From Gilliamella sp. WF3-4 (GTDB lineage: Bacteria; Pseudomonadota; Gammaproteobacteria; Enterobacterales; Orbaceae): a stretch of DNA of 64,000 nt. Where the stretch lies: contig NZ_LZGW01000022.1 in assembly GCF_001690275.1 (NCBI RefSeq), positions 1-64,000 of the forward strand, in the 5' to 3' direction. The notes below the pieces were generated by a model that was not told the DNA's origin, did no database searches, and saw only the letters and a program-made list of their open reading frames with translations. Shown one piece after another: positions 1 through 9,563 of the stretch; positions within the stretch are counted from its first letter, which is position 1; each line of letters starts with the position of its first letter. Made by a program: the position numbers and the translations under genes.

Positions 1-1508
1 AAGATGGTCAACTCAATTCAAGCGCAAGTTATTGGCATGATTTTCCGTTATCATTAGCGAACATCCCTACAGAGGAAGACAAAAATACGGTATTAAGCTC
101 ACGCACCCTATCGCTCAATGCATTAGCGCATGACGGCTTGATAGCGATAGATGAAGACAACACAACATGGGTAAAAGTGACAGCACTGGATAAGCAAAGC
201 CTAATGATACACGGTTGGGTCAATATAAAAGACAATGCGCAAGCACATATCAAACGGTGTAGCCCATGGCACTGGCCTGGGTTTGAAACGATAGAAGAAA
301 AAGCCTCGATAGGTGAATTATCTAACAAGATTGGCAAAAATAAAGTGGCGAAATTGGATTTAGAAGATTACACGCCAGCGATGCACGCATTACACCAAAT
401 TTTGACAGGAACACTGATATATTCAACACAACGAAAAAAAGGTCTACCGCCACCTACTTTTACAGAAAGGGATTTAAAGGAAGCGCTACGCAGAAGTTGG
501 GCCGCAGAGCTGATAGGGCATTTACTGGTCAAATATGAAAGTGAATGGTATGCCGATGAAGCATTAAGCAAATGGAACGAAGTTGATGACTTGTTTGAAG
601 AAGAAAGACAACAGAAAAAAGAGATGATTGAAGCAGGCTTAAACGAGCTCGGCATCACCCAACCTTACCTACGTGATTATGCCTTCAAGTTGGTGGACGA
701 AGCGTTTAAATATATTCAAACTAATTGGAAAATAGAAAAAGAGCAACGCATTAAACCGTCACTGTGGTGGAAAGAAGTGGCACAGGCACAAGCTCAAAAC
801 CCAACCGCAAACACTGATGCCAATACCCCTAAACTGTCCAATCTATCCGCAGACGGCAAGGCATGGTTTATTCATCCCGTGGCGATGATAGATTATTTTA
901 ATGTTATTAAAACTAGAACAACATTTGATGAAAAATATATCCCAGAAGATAATGAGGTTTATATAAATGTCATTGTACCTTCGCACCGTGGATTAGAGGG
1001 GCCTTTAATTGTATTTGATAGAAGTGAAATTTATTTTAAAACTCATGCACTTTGTCTTGGGACTAGTACGAATCGTACAAAAGCAAGTGGAGATGGCGAT
1101 ACACCTACTGGTAGGACAAAGACAACATATTATCCAAATAGGCATAAAGGTGAATGGAGTTTTGGTAATTATGGATTTATTGAACTAATCGGAGATAGTG
1201 GTGAATTTTTAACTGCAACTAAAAATGGACGAGATGGAATAGGCATACATTCTGGGCATACTTCAGGGTATTATAGAAAATCTTTGGAAGATTTAGGTAA
1301 TCTTATGAACACTCATGGGTGTATTCGGGTTTATAATGAAGCAATGAAAGAGTTAGGGGCTTTGTATACTAGGTTAAAAAGTGAAGGTAAAACAATATAT
1401 TGTTACATAGAAGATTATGTTGGAGATATAAAAGATGTTTATGAATATTATGGTTTAGCTCCCGATCCTAAAGACACTGTAAGAAAAGGGAGAGTAAAAA
1501 CACAATGA
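1..1508 (+). CDS. T6SS-type effector with C-terminal L,D-transpeptidase-like domain (5' end outside window)
   Basis: The frame is open from base 3, so the gene begins left of the window. The visible N-terminal part contains a W/GW-rich SH3-like stretch and the block SPWHWPGFE. A charged helical trunk follows, ending in SADGKAWFIHPVAMIDYF, a trunk seen in T6SS-associated effectors. The last ~160 residues look like a YkuD/Tlde1-type L,D-transpeptidase, with IGIHSG and the catalytic-type motif THGCIRV (Cys nucleophile). Tlde1-family effectors are known to attack peptidoglycan tetrapeptides in the periplasm of rival cells. The stop overlaps the next start (ATGA), which suggests translational coupling to a protective gene. 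A similar trunk recurs at 3991 with another C-terminus. Effector role is inferred; the catalytic motif is seen directly. Confidence 0.75.
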   Translation, partial: DGQLNSSASYWHDFPLSLANIPTEEDKNTVLSSRTLSLNALAHDGLIAIDEDNTTWVKVTALDKQSLMIHGWVNIKDNAQAHIKRCSPWHWPGFETIEEKASIGELSNKIGKNKVAKLDLEDYTPAMHALHQILTGTLIYSTQRKKGLPPPTFTERDLKEALRRSWAAELIGHLLVKYESEWYADEALSKWNEVDDLFEEERQQKKEMIEAGLNELGITQPYLRDYAFKLVDEAFKYIQTNWKIEKEQRIKPSLWWKEVAQAQAQNPTANTDANTPKLSNLSADGKAWFIHPVAMIDYFNVIKTRTTFDEKYIPEDNEVYINVIVPSHRGLEGPLIVFDRSEIYFKTHALCLGTSTNRTKASGDGDTPTGRTKTTYYPNRHKGEWSFGNYGFIELIGDSGEFLTATKNGRDGIGIHSGHTSGYYRKSLEDLGNLMNTHGCIRVYNEAMKELGALYTRLKSEGKTIYCYIEDYVGDIKDVYEYYGLAPDPKDTVRKGRVKTQ

Positions 1509-2725
1509 TTCTAAATAAAATCCCCTGTTTTGTTTTTTTTGCTTTTTTTACGTTAATAGTTTCAGCTCAAACTGAAAAAGAAGAGTTAGATCAATTAATG
1601 CATATATGGGCAGAAAGAGATTTTGCCGAAGAAGTCAGTATAGTTTCTGACTTTTTGAAAAGCAAAGGTTATAAAATTCCTAGCGAAAAGAGCTTTAAAC
1701 AAAGAAGTTTAGATTATTTTGGTATTGATGTGGATACAATAACATTTGATTGTCAATATATGATTAGTAAATATGATTATAGCTGTTTTACTAAGAATGG
1801 ACGTTTTTTACTAACATACACAGAATCATTTCTGATGAGTGAATACAAAGGATTTGATGTTCCGCTTACTCCTAAGCAGGGTTTAGAGTTATTAAATAGC
1901 CCTAATAATGAGTATTCTCCTCATCTTATTGCTTATAATAAATTACTTTTTAATGATAATACTGATACTTTTGTAAAAAACTATTTTTTATCAAATCGGA
2001 AAAATTCGTTGCAAGAAGTTGTGATTTATTTCAATTATGAAAAAAATAGTTTGTTATATGAGGTTTCATTACCTGTATGGGATGACGATCTGAGAAATAT
2101 GTGGCATTTCATTTTTTATAACAATTCACAAAAAGGGTATCGGAAACGTTTATTAAATGATTTGTATATACAATCGGGTGAACATGTTATTTCAATTTTA
2201 TTAAAAGATTTGTCCGATAATTGGTATATTTACCCAACAGGAATTCCTATTTCAGAAAATAAAAAAATTACGATTACCTCAGCATCACAAGATAAAGCTT
2301 TATTGCATCTGATTAAATTACAAAGTCAGCATCAGAGCGAGGAAGCAAGTTTAACCGATAGCCAACGTAAAGCCTACCAATACCTGATTAATTTTTACGA
2401 AATAGATAATAAACTTGAATCAAGGCTTAAGGAAAATAATTTTTATAATATGGGGTTAAAAGTATCCGCTGAAGAACAAAAAGTCATTTCGGAAAGTAAA
2501 AACACACTAATAGAAAATCACTATATTACGAAATCAAATGATAATTATATTAATTTCCGCAGCCAACCAAATTCTAAAGCACCGATTATAAATAAATTAT
2601 TAAATGATATAGATCTTATCAAAATTAATGTACAAGGTGAATGGTTATATGTCAAATTAAAGGACTCCCCCTCCATAAAGGGTTATGTTCATCTTAGTCA
2701 ATTAGAATATAACGATAATAATTGA
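1505..2725 (+). CDS. Exported SH3-like protein, putative periplasmic immunity to the upstream L,D-transpeptidase effector
   Basis: The 406-residue product starts with a short basic segment and a hydrophobic stretch ending VSA-Q, a good Sec signal peptide. A central domain shared with the downstream paralog includes LIAYNKLLFND and GYRKR-LLND blocks. The last ~60 residues (INFRSQP, GEWLYVKL, KGYVHLSQLE) resemble a bacterial SH3 (SH3b) domain. The start overlaps the effector stop by 4 bp. Export to the periplasm, where an L,D-transpeptidase effector would act, and tight coupling to the effector suggest immunity. I do not recognise the central domain. Immunity function is inference. Confidence 0.6.
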   Translation: MILNKIPCFVFFAFFTLIVSAQTEKEELDQLMHIWAERDFAEEVSIVSDFLKSKGYKIPSEKSFKQRSLDYFGIDVDTITFDCQYMISKYDYSCFTKNGRFLLTYTESFLMSEYKGFDVPLTPKQGLELLNSPNNEYSPHLIAYNKLLFNDNTDTFVKNYFLSNRKNSLQEVVIYFNYEKNSLLYEVSLPVWDDDLRNMWHFIFYNNSQKGYRKRLLNDLYIQSGEHVISILLKDLSDNWYIYPTGIPISENKKITITSASQDKALLHLIKLQSQHQSEEASLTDSQRKAYQYLINFYEIDNKLESRLKENNFYNMGLKVSAEEQKVISESKNTLIENHYITKSNDNYINFRSQPNSKAPIINKLLNDIDLIKINVQGEWLYVKLKDSPSIKGYVHLSQLEYNDNN

Positions 2726-2766
2726 ATGCATGTATCAATAAACATGATTAACTAGGTTAAATAATA

Positions 2767-3942
2767 ATGATTAACAAAATAGGAAAGAAACTTATTATAG
2801 TTCTCGCTCTTTTTTCAATAAATGTGTTGGCTGATACAGAATCAGAGTTTGCATCAGCTAATTATTCAGATAAAACTATAAATATGATTTCAAAAATGCT
2901 TCAGCAAGAACATTATCAACTACTTAATTTAGAAGAATTTAAACAAAAAATTGATGATTATTTTGGTTCAGATACTGGCCTCAGCAAGAATAAAAATATT
3001 TGTCAAACATATACAGGTGAAGATAACTATTATGGCATAACAAATAATGGTAAATTTATTTATTCTTGTTTATTAACGAATTCATTTACGAATGGAATAT
3101 TAGATAATTCAAATAATAAATATGTTCAACAGTTAGTTGCTTATAATAAACTACTTTTTAATGATGATGATTCTGCTAAAAAATATATATTAAATCATAA
3201 GTATGATTATTTACCTGAAATCGTGATTAACTTTAATTATGAAAATGATGCTTTACTCTATGAAACAGCTGTTGTGAATCCATATATTTCCGACGAGTAT
3301 AAATGGCATTTTTTATTTTATAATAACGAATTAAAAGGGTACAGAAAGCGTTTTTTAAATGACATGCTATTGGATAAAGCTTATTTTCGTGGTTTATTGA
3401 TATCTTTATTTGTTAATTGGAATGTTGAACATAAAGACATTGGTATACAAGGAAAAAAGGTAAGAATCCCACAATCTACTAAAGATAAAGTATTAATTCA
3501 TCTAATTAAATATCGTAGTCAACTACAAAGTAATGGTGAAACTTTAGAACGTAGCCAACACTTAGCCTATCAATACTTGACGGATTTTTTTAACAAAGAT
3601 AACCAGTTAAAAGAGAGATTGGAGAAGAATGAATATTATAACATGGGTATAACTGTTTTAGAGGATAAAAAAAAAGTAATTTCCTATAGTCATGATGAAT
3701 TATTGGAAAATCACTATTATACAAAGTCTTCAGAAAAAGTTGTTAACTTATTAAATAAGCCAGATATAAAATCTTCTATTATCATGACACTACCGAATAA
3801 AACTGATGTGATCAAGTTATATTCGAAATTTATTGATAGAGAAAAAAAACAAGAATGGTTATATGTTGGTTTAGCTAATGATAGAACTACAACGGGGTAT
3901 ATACATCTTAGCCAATTAGAATTTAAGGATAAACATTTCTAA
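2767..3942 (+). CDS. Second exported SH3-like protein, paralog of the preceding gene
   Basis: The 391-residue product has a signal peptide (hydrophobic segment ending VLA-D) and the same order of blocks as the gene before it: LVAYNKLLFND, KGYRKRFLND, HYYTKSSEK, then an SH3-like end (EWLYVGL, GYIHLSQLEF). An AGG-type ribosome-binding site lies ~8 bp before the ATG, 41 bp after the first paralog. The two proteins differ widely while keeping length and architecture. That fits protection against two related effectors, or a duplicated immunity gene that has diverged. The same domain pair without another effector in between is unusual. Function is inferred from position. Confidence 0.55.
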   Translation: MINKIGKKLIIVLALFSINVLADTESEFASANYSDKTINMISKMLQQEHYQLLNLEEFKQKIDDYFGSDTGLSKNKNICQTYTGEDNYYGITNNGKFIYSCLLTNSFTNGILDNSNNKYVQQLVAYNKLLFNDDDSAKKYILNHKYDYLPEIVINFNYENDALLYETAVVNPYISDEYKWHFLFYNNELKGYRKRFLNDMLLDKAYFRGLLISLFVNWNVEHKDIGIQGKKVRIPQSTKDKVLIHLIKYRSQLQSNGETLERSQHLAYQYLTDFFNKDNQLKERLEKNEYYNMGITVLEDKKKVISYSHDELLENHYYTKSSEKVVNLLNKPDIKSSIIMTLPNKTDVIKLYSKFIDREKKQEWLYVGLANDRTTTGYIHLSQLEFKDKHF

Positions 3943-3990
3943 TAAATTGTTGTAGTTATAGGCTAGCGATAGATATTAAAGCAATTTTAG

Positions 3991-4748
3991 GGGGGGATTT
4001 CCCCATGGCACTGGCCTGGGTTTGAAACGATAGAAGAAAAAGCCTCGATAAGTGAATTATCTAACAAGATTGGCAAAAATAAAGTGGCGAAATTGGATTT
4101 AGAAGATTACACGCCAGCGATGAAGGAATTACATCAAATCTTAACGGGAACTTTGCGTTATTCCAATCAGCGAAAAAAAACACACTTACCTTCTTTTACG
4201 GATAACTATTTAAAGGAAGGTCTACGCCGAAGTTGGGCCGCAGAGCTGATAGGGCGTTTACTGGTAAAATATGAAAGTGAATGGTATGCCGATGAAGCAT
4301 TAAGTAAATGGAATGAGATAGATGAGCTGTTTGAAGAAGAAAAGCAACAAAAAAAAGAGTCTATTGAAGCGATATTAGATAAAATAGGCATAATCGAGCC
4401 CTATCATCGAGACTTTGTCATGAAAAAATTGGACGAAGCCCACGAGCATGTCAAAAACAACTGGCAATTGGAAAAAGAGCAACGCATTAAACCGTCACTG
4501 TGGTGGAAAGAAGTGGCACAGGCACAAGCTCAAAACCCAACCGCAAACACTGATGCCAATACGCCTAAACTGTCCAATCTATCCGCAGACGGCAAGGCAT
4601 GGTTTATTCATCCGGTGGCGATGATGGATTATTTTAATATTAGAAATACTGAAATTATTTTCCCATTAAAAGTAAAACCAATAAACAATTTTGATATGCA
4701 ATTTGGTAAAAACTTTAATTGGACTAAAAATAATAATCAAACAGCATT
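3991..4748 (+). pseudogene. Truncated duplicate of the T6SS effector trunk with a different C-terminus
   Basis: The frame opens right after a stop at 3988 and resumes the upstream effector at SPWHWPGFE, so the N-terminal part is missing. The trunk is nearly identical to that of the first gene through SADGKAWFIHPVAM-DYF. It then diverges completely into a new tail containing EIIFPLKVKP and FNWTKNNNQTAF, with no L,D-transpeptidase domain. An IS407-group element begins at 4749 and ends the gene. A start codon is available at 4084 (GTG), but it would lack the first domain. This looks like an orphan effector end placed by recombination in the conserved trunk. Confidence 0.7.
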
Positions 4749-5866
4749 TGTAACTATCCCCTAAAATAGTACAGCCAAAAAGTAGAAAATTCTCTATGAT
4801 AAAAGTAAAAGAGGATTTAATTATGAAAAAAATGACTGAACATCAAATCATCGCTATTTTAAAAGAAGCTGAAGCGGGTATTCCCGTTAAAGAGCTGTGC
4901 CGTAAATAGGGCATGGGTAATTCAACTTTCTATAAATGGCGGGAAAAATAGGGCGGAATGGAAACGCCGGATATCAAACGATTAAAGGAGCTAGAGGCTG
5001 AAAACCGCAAGCTTAAGCAGATGTTTGCCGAACTGAGCTTAAAATCCCAGCTTCAGGAAGAAATCATAAAAAAGCTTTAGTGCCAACTGAGGCACGTAAA
5101 ACGTGGGCACAGCAACTACAACAAAATCATTCAGTTACTATTGCTATGAGCTGTGCCATTGTTGGCTTAAGCCGTTGTGCTTACTATTATCAATCTAAGT
5201 TACAGGATGATTCGGTGATTGTTTCGGTGTTGAATGCTATCACAGACCGGCATTTACGCTGGGGCTTTCCTAAATGTTTTAATCGTATCAGAAAGCTCGG
5301 CTATCAATGGAATCATAAACGGGTATATCGGGTGTATTGTGAGCTAAAGCTTAATCTTAAAACAAAACGAAAACAACGAATTCCACCTCGGGCGCCAGAA
5401 AAGTTATCGGTTCCCAATAAACAAGGCGAATGTTGGTCAATGGATTGTATGAGTGATAGTCGTTGCAATCAACGTCGCTTTAGAACATTCAATGTCATCG
5501 ATGACTTTAATCGTGAGGCGTTAAGAATTGATATTGCAGTTATTTTACCTGCAGGAGGGTTATCCGTTATCTAGATAAACTGGGCTAAATCACATGATAT
5601 AGCCATTGATTATATCCAGTCCGGTAGCCCATATCAAAATGGCTATATTGAACGATTTAATCATACCTATCACACTGAGGTACTCGATTTATATCTATTT
5701 AATAATCTAGAACAAGCAAGAAAGGTAACCGAAGAATGGCTAACCATTTATAACACCGAAAGACCGCATGAGGCATTAAATAACATGACACCGATTGAGT
5801 ATAAAACACTAAAACAAGCAGCGTGATTTTCTACGTGAGTTATGTACTAAGTTTGGGGTATTTACA
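4749..5866 (+). mobile_element. IS407-group (IS3 family) insertion sequence, copy 1, defective
   Basis: The left end is TGTAACTATCCCC and the right end GGGGTATTTACA. These imperfect inverted termini also bound the copies at 26188 and 58041 and the mini-copy at 40729. At 1118 bp it is shorter than the other full copies (1184 and 1196 bp) because ~80 bp of the DDE region is missing near 5565-5580. The flanking tetranucleotides (CATT and CAGC) do not match, so the usual 4-bp target duplication is absent. It cuts the effector fragment on its left and an Rhs core on its right. Confidence 0.85.
4823..5826 (+). pseudogene. Defective OrfA-OrfB transposase of IS copy 1
   Basis: OrfA starts MKKMTEHQIIAILKEAEAG and stops at an in-frame TAG directly after CRK. 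A second TAG replaces the tyrosine expected in WREKYGG, after which a leucine-zipper-like coil can still be read. OrfB retains HLRWGFPKCFNRIRKLGY and the first DDE aspartates (SMDCMSD, NVIDDFNREAL). It then breaks at 5574 and lacks the block with the second catalytic Asp (VDNGPEF in the other copies). The end (ERPHEALNNMTPIEYKTL) resumes in another frame. No functional enzyme can be made from this copy. Confidence 0.85.
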
Positions 5867-6275
5867 CAGCCCAGTTTTTCTGTCTAAATATTGTCCCTGA
5901 TGTCTGAGGTTTTGTTCTACTGAGTCGTGTTCGATTTCATGAATCCGTTTACCCCAGAGCGGATAGCTACATTCCCAGATGATGTCACCGTTTGCTACGG
6001 TAAGCTCTTCTGGTGCACCGTTTAGAACGGTGTAGGAGTACATAACTTTTTCGGAGCATTACCTCTTTTATCTATGCGTGCCAGTAGTTGGTAGCTGCTT
6101 TGGTCGGTATAGATATACAGCCTGCTGTGCTGATTCGAGCTGGTTTTCTGATCATTTTTTAGCCGAACCATAGAAAGCGGGCACGATTGTAGGGGTTGCC
6201 TGCATTGTTTAGTTGATGTTTTTCAACACGTACTTCGCTCAAGCGGTAGTTGGCGTTGTAGTGGTAGTGCCACTA
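5867..6275 (-). pseudogene. Rhs core fragment truncated by IS copy 1
   Basis: Reading leftward, Rhs YD-repeat signatures follow one another (YTDQSSYQLLARIDKRG, then LNGAPEELTVANGDIIWECS, LWGKRIHEIEHDS, QGQYLDRKTGL). The frame ends abruptly at the IS right terminus before the expected [15 protein letters not shown]. There is no toxin tip and no N-terminal shell. A frame break lies near 6050, just before the readable part. Confidence 0.8.
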
Positions 6276-6300
6276 ATCATCCTGATTTAATTTCAGTTTT

Positions 6301-6594
6301 TTAACTTAGAAATATTTTTTCAATATATTCGCTTAATTTTGAATTAATATTACTTATATACTTCATGTCTTCATAAGAGCCAAATTTTAAAGCGCCCTCT
6401 AAATTGTCATGCAGGACTAAAAGATTATATGCCAATTCCTTTGAAATAAGATCTTTTTCTTTATAATGAGTTACCATTTCATCCAGTGAAGTATAGAGAT
6501 CATTAATTGTTTTTTCATCTAACTTATCTTGTAATCTAATTTTTTCAATTACACTGATAATCTTTTCATGAACATCAGAATTTATAATTTTCAT
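6301..6594 (-). CDS. Putative immunity protein to the adjacent ADP-ribosyltransferase toxin
   Basis: A 97-residue acidic helical protein with no signal peptide or membrane segment. Its ATG lies 8 bp beyond the stop of the broken toxin at 6602, with an AGGT-type ribosome-binding site inside the toxin end. Position directly behind an Rhs toxin tip is the standard place for the cognate immunity gene. The family is not recognised. The frame is intact although the toxin is destroyed. Confidence 0.55.
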   Translation of the reverse strand: MKIINSDVHEKIISVIEKIRLQDKLDEKTINDLYTSLDEMVTHYKEKDLISKELAYNLLVLHDNLEGALKFGSYEDMKYISNINSKLSEYIEKIFLS

Positions 6595-6601
6595 AAAATA
6601 C

Positions 6602-7380
6602 CTAATTAATTATTTTTATTGCATTTGTTGGTATAGGGCAGTCAAATAGTGCTTCTCAAGCACCTTTAGTTAATCGTCTTTAAATTGATTACTTAAAAGG
6701 TCAAGACCTTTAGTAAAAGATATATCAATTGTTCCACCCAAAATTTTACTTAAGTCTATTTCAACTATTCTAGTTCCAATTTTATTAGCCCATTTTTCAG
6801 CAATACTTAAATCTTTGGTTGCAGATATAAACTGAGATGGAGAACGACATCTCTGATGTTACATGTCCTACAACTGTTTCTATATTATTAGGGTTTAGTG
6901 AAAACAATCCAGAAGATATGTTTTTGCCTTGTCTAATAACTGTATAGACTTTGCCACTTTTTATACGATCGAACTCACTTACTTTAGCACATGGTGCTAA
7001 TCCTAATGGATCAATCAAAGTTAACCCATTAGGCGCATACTGATAAAGATTAAACTCGCCCAGCAGCCCAATCGGATCCGGCTGGGTAAATTTACCTATA
7101 TCCGGATGATAGTACCTGAAAGTATTGTAATGTAAGCCAGTTTCTCTGTCTAAATATTGTCCCTGATATCTGAGGTTCTGTTGTATCGGGATGTGTTCGA
7201 TTTCATGAATTCGCTTACCCATAACTGAAAGCTGCAGTCCCACAGTATTTTACCGTTTGCATCGGTGAGCTCTTCTGGACAGCCATTCAGGTCGGTGTGG
7301 GAAGTAGCGGATATGTTGTTCATGGTTGCCGTCTATGCCTATTGCGCTAGTGGTTCGTAGCTGTTCTAGTTAGTATATAT
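6602..7380 (-). pseudogene. Rhs core end plus broken ADP-ribosyltransferase-like toxin
   Basis: The Rhs junction ([49 protein letters not shown]) leads into a tip with KVYTVIRQGKNISSGLF and, in the next frame, SQFISATKDLSIAEKWA and RIVEIDLSKILGG. This order resembles R-S-E class ADP-ribosyltransferase toxins. A 1-nt shift near 6835 separates the two parts. A TAA follows QFKDD. The final piece (EALFDCPIPTNAIKI), which should hold the catalytic Glu, is in a third frame directly after a TGA. The product is dead. The ART assignment is by motif order only. Confidence 0.65.
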
Positions 7381-7491
7381 GAAAAATTCAATTATCCTTG
7401 CCAAAATAAATATTAGACAGTATTTAATTCTATCACTCTAGTTGATTTTTCTATTTAAAATTTAAATAATTGTTCATTTTTATATTTCCTT

Positions 7492-7830
7492 TTATTTATA
7501 TGGTGACATCAATTTATTAACATCTTCAACAGATAAGCTAAAGGAATCTATGATATTAATGTTTATATTCATATTTAGTTGGTCATTTATTCGGTTCAAC
7601 CAATGATAAAAATCAATAAAGATATTCTCATTCTCTTTTGTTAACTCCATAAAACCAGAGTCTGTATGAGATAGCTCTAATGAATCTAAGATAAATCGAA
7701 AAATATCTTTATTTTGGATTAAATCATCAGTTTTAATGATCATTAATTCTTTAATTATTAATATTTCTTCTGATATACCCATTATGGTTGGGAGGGATAA
7801 AACTCTATCCTTTATTTTTTGTAAATTCAT
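7492..7830 (-). CDS. Putative Rhs immunity protein
   Basis: A 112-residue protein starting MNLQKIKDRVLSL. I chose this ATG because AAGG stands 8 bp upstream and it lies 11 bp after the toxin stop at 7841. Longer readings run back into the toxin gene. It is rich in Ile, Asn and Asp, has no signal peptide, and its family is not recognised. It is the likely partner of the Rhs tip just upstream. Confidence 0.55.
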   Translation of the reverse strand: MNLQKIKDRVLSLPTIMGISEEILIIKELMIIKTDDLIQNKDIFRFILDSLELSHTDSGFMELTKENENIFIDFYHWLNRINDQLNMNININIIDSFSLSVEDVNKLMSPYK

Positions 7831-7840
7831 ATTAATTACC

Positions 7841-8563
7841 TTAATAAAATGATCCGTTAAGGGGAATATGTGCACTGTTAGGATCTGATTTGAATGTTCC
7901 CCATATCCCATCAGTTCTATAATTTTGCCCATTTATAGTATTTTTAATACTAGCCGTTGGGCCATTTGCTGAGTTAGCTGTTGGCCATTTTGCTTTTGTA
8001 GTAGGATCTATGCCATTTCCATGTCCATGTACTTGGTACCCTTGACCTTCATATCTAAACTCTCCACTCGGGAAACGCTTAGGATCTGCATGCCAAGTAT
8101 TTGGTATTCCTCTTTGTGTGGCCCATGCATCTATGTCTGCTTTATTTACCTTCCCATATCTAGCTAATTCTGATGGATCAGTTGGGCGTTTGGTAAAACG
8201 TCCTGTTTCATTATTACGCCAACGATTCGACTTACTATTAAAACTACAGCTCAAACCAAACGGATCCACCCGAATCAACCCACTAGGCGCATACTGATAC
8301 AGATTAAACCAGCCCAACAACCCAATCGGATCCGGCTGAGTAAATCTACCTATATCTGGATCATAATACCTGAAAGTATTGTAATGTAAGCCGGTTTCTC
8401 TGTCTAAATATTGTCCCTGATATCTGAGGTTATGTTGTATTGATATGTGTTCGATTTCCTGAATCCGTTTACCCCAGAGCTGAAAACTGCATTCCCAGAC
8501 GATGTCACCGCTTGCTACGATAAGCTCTTCTGATGCACCGTTCAGATCGGTATGGAAGTTCAT
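7841..8563 (-). CDS. Rhs C-terminal tip with VHGHG-type toxin domain (orphan, no core)
   Basis: This is the longest readable Rhs tip here. The core end ([68 protein letters not shown]) is fused to a ~125-residue variable domain containing GRFTKRPTDPSELARYG, IPNTWHADPKRFPSGE and GQGYQVHGHGNG. The His-rich motif suggests an enzymatic toxin. It may belong to a catalogued polymorphic-toxin type (type 30 is my guess), but I cannot confirm that. The 5' part of the Rhs protein (8564-9246) is out of frame, so the tip cannot be delivered in the normal way. Confidence 0.6.
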   Translation of the reverse strand: MNFHTDLNGASEELIVASGDIVWECSFQLWGKRIQEIEHISIQHNLRYQGQYLDRETGLHYNTFRYYDPDIGRFTQPDPIGLLGWFNLYQYAPSGLIRVDPFGLSCSFNSKSNRWRNNETGRFTKRPTDPSELARYGKVNKADIDAWATQRGIPNTWHADPKRFPSGEFRYEGQGYQVHGHGNGIDPTTKAKWPTANSANGPTASIKNTINGQNYRTDGIWGTFKSDPNSAHIPLNGSFY

Positions 8564-9246
8564 GACTATTTCGGGGGCATTACCCCTTTTTATCTATGTG
8601 CGCCAGTGGTTCGTAGTTGTTCTGGCCGGTGTAGATATACAACCTGCTGTGCTGATTCGGACTGGTTTTTTGAATTATTTTTAACACGTCCCACAGGAAG
8701 CGGGTACGGTTGTAGGGGTGCCTGCGTTGTCTAGCTGATGTTTTTCGATACGCCGGCCAAGGGCGTCGTAGACTCCGCCGTAACGCTGGCTGCGGTCTGT
8801 TTGTTCAATGCGTACTTCGCTCAGGGGGTAGTCGTCGTAGTGGTGGTGCTGGGGGCACCGATGGTTTGTTTGTTATGGGGTTGACCGTGCTCATCGTAGC
8901 GGTAGTGGTGTCCTCTGAAATTCAGGATCTGGTTACAGCAGATGACGTTCTGATTACTAGGGTCTAATTCTATTGGTCGTCTGTGATCTAATAGGTTGGT
9001 GGTGGCATCGTATTGCGGGATTTTCCTGTATCTGTGGTTGCGACAGCCTTCAATTCTGCCGGTGCGATCATAGTAGTAATCGGCCTGTCTGTGCTTGCTG
9101 TATTTTTTGTTTACCAGTCGGTCGAGGTTGTCGTACTGGTAGCTGCGTTTGATGTGGATATCAGGAAGAATCGAATTTTGATTACGCCGAATCTGCTTGT
9201 GTTGCAGGGCGGCTGTAATAATTATATTTTTTAAAATAGTTTGCAA
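8564..9246 (-). pseudogene. Broken Rhs core upstream of the VHGHG tip
   Basis: Rhs YD-type repeats are readable in pieces: SYQYDNLDRLVNKKYS, DYYYDRTGRIEG, NLLDHRRPIELD, then RGHHYRYDEHGQPHNKQT up to about 8821. Further shreds continue to 8563 in shifting frames. It begins abruptly near 9246, right after a 130-bp repeat that is also found at 15292. It has no start of its own and no shell domain. Confidence 0.7.
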
Positions 9247-9360
9247 GATTAATTCAATTAAAAAGCCTGTGCAATAAGGCTAAGATTTGTGTGGCAGGCA
9301 AAGCTTACCAACTATTTGCATGTTAATATTAAAGCTTAAATGCGTCTATATATTTAAGCC
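9236..9360. repeat. Diverged repeat unit a (partner at 15292-15425), with minus-strand terminator hairpin
   Basis: Both units share GATTAATTCAATTAAAAAG, then an A/T-flanked hairpin, then AAGCTTACCAACTAT and a further diverged stretch. Here the hairpin (AAAAGCCT...AGGCT) reads on the minus strand as stem AGCCT/AGGCT followed by a T run. In both units it lies between a gene remnant and the start of an Rhs core fragment, so it looks like the duplicated 3' end of an earlier cassette. Confidence 0.55.
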
Positions 9361-9493
9361 CGTTATAATTTTCTTTATAAGGTTTTTTTAACACTACTTC
9401 TCTTGCTTCATACCAAACTAAGGCATTGGTTTTGCTTAGTTGATGACATTTGAGCGAGATTAAATTATCAATGAGTTCTCCTATATCAATCTA
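9329..9493 (-). pseudogene. C-terminal scrap of an unidentified cassette protein
   Basis: About 53 codons are open on the minus strand up to a TAA at 9329, containing KTNALVWYEAREVVLKKP and ending YIDAFKL. There is no start codon and a TAG lies upstream. The readable text suggests a former coding end of a toxin or immunity gene. Family unknown. Confidence 0.35.
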
Positions 9494-9563
9494 TTTTTTC
9501 AATAGTTTATAATATTCAGTCAAATCTTTAATAATATAAATGTATAAAAATATATTTTTTATT

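Noticed and set aside
5840..6043. Rhs fragment read as a complete 67-codon gene
   Set aside because: Its last ten residues are IS sequence; it is an Rhs core cut by IS copy 1.
8502..8734. Two overlapping plus-strand frames in the Rhs region
   Set aside because: Both are antisense of Rhs core sequence; similar ones occur at each Rhs fragment (for example 20694, 24258, 24319).
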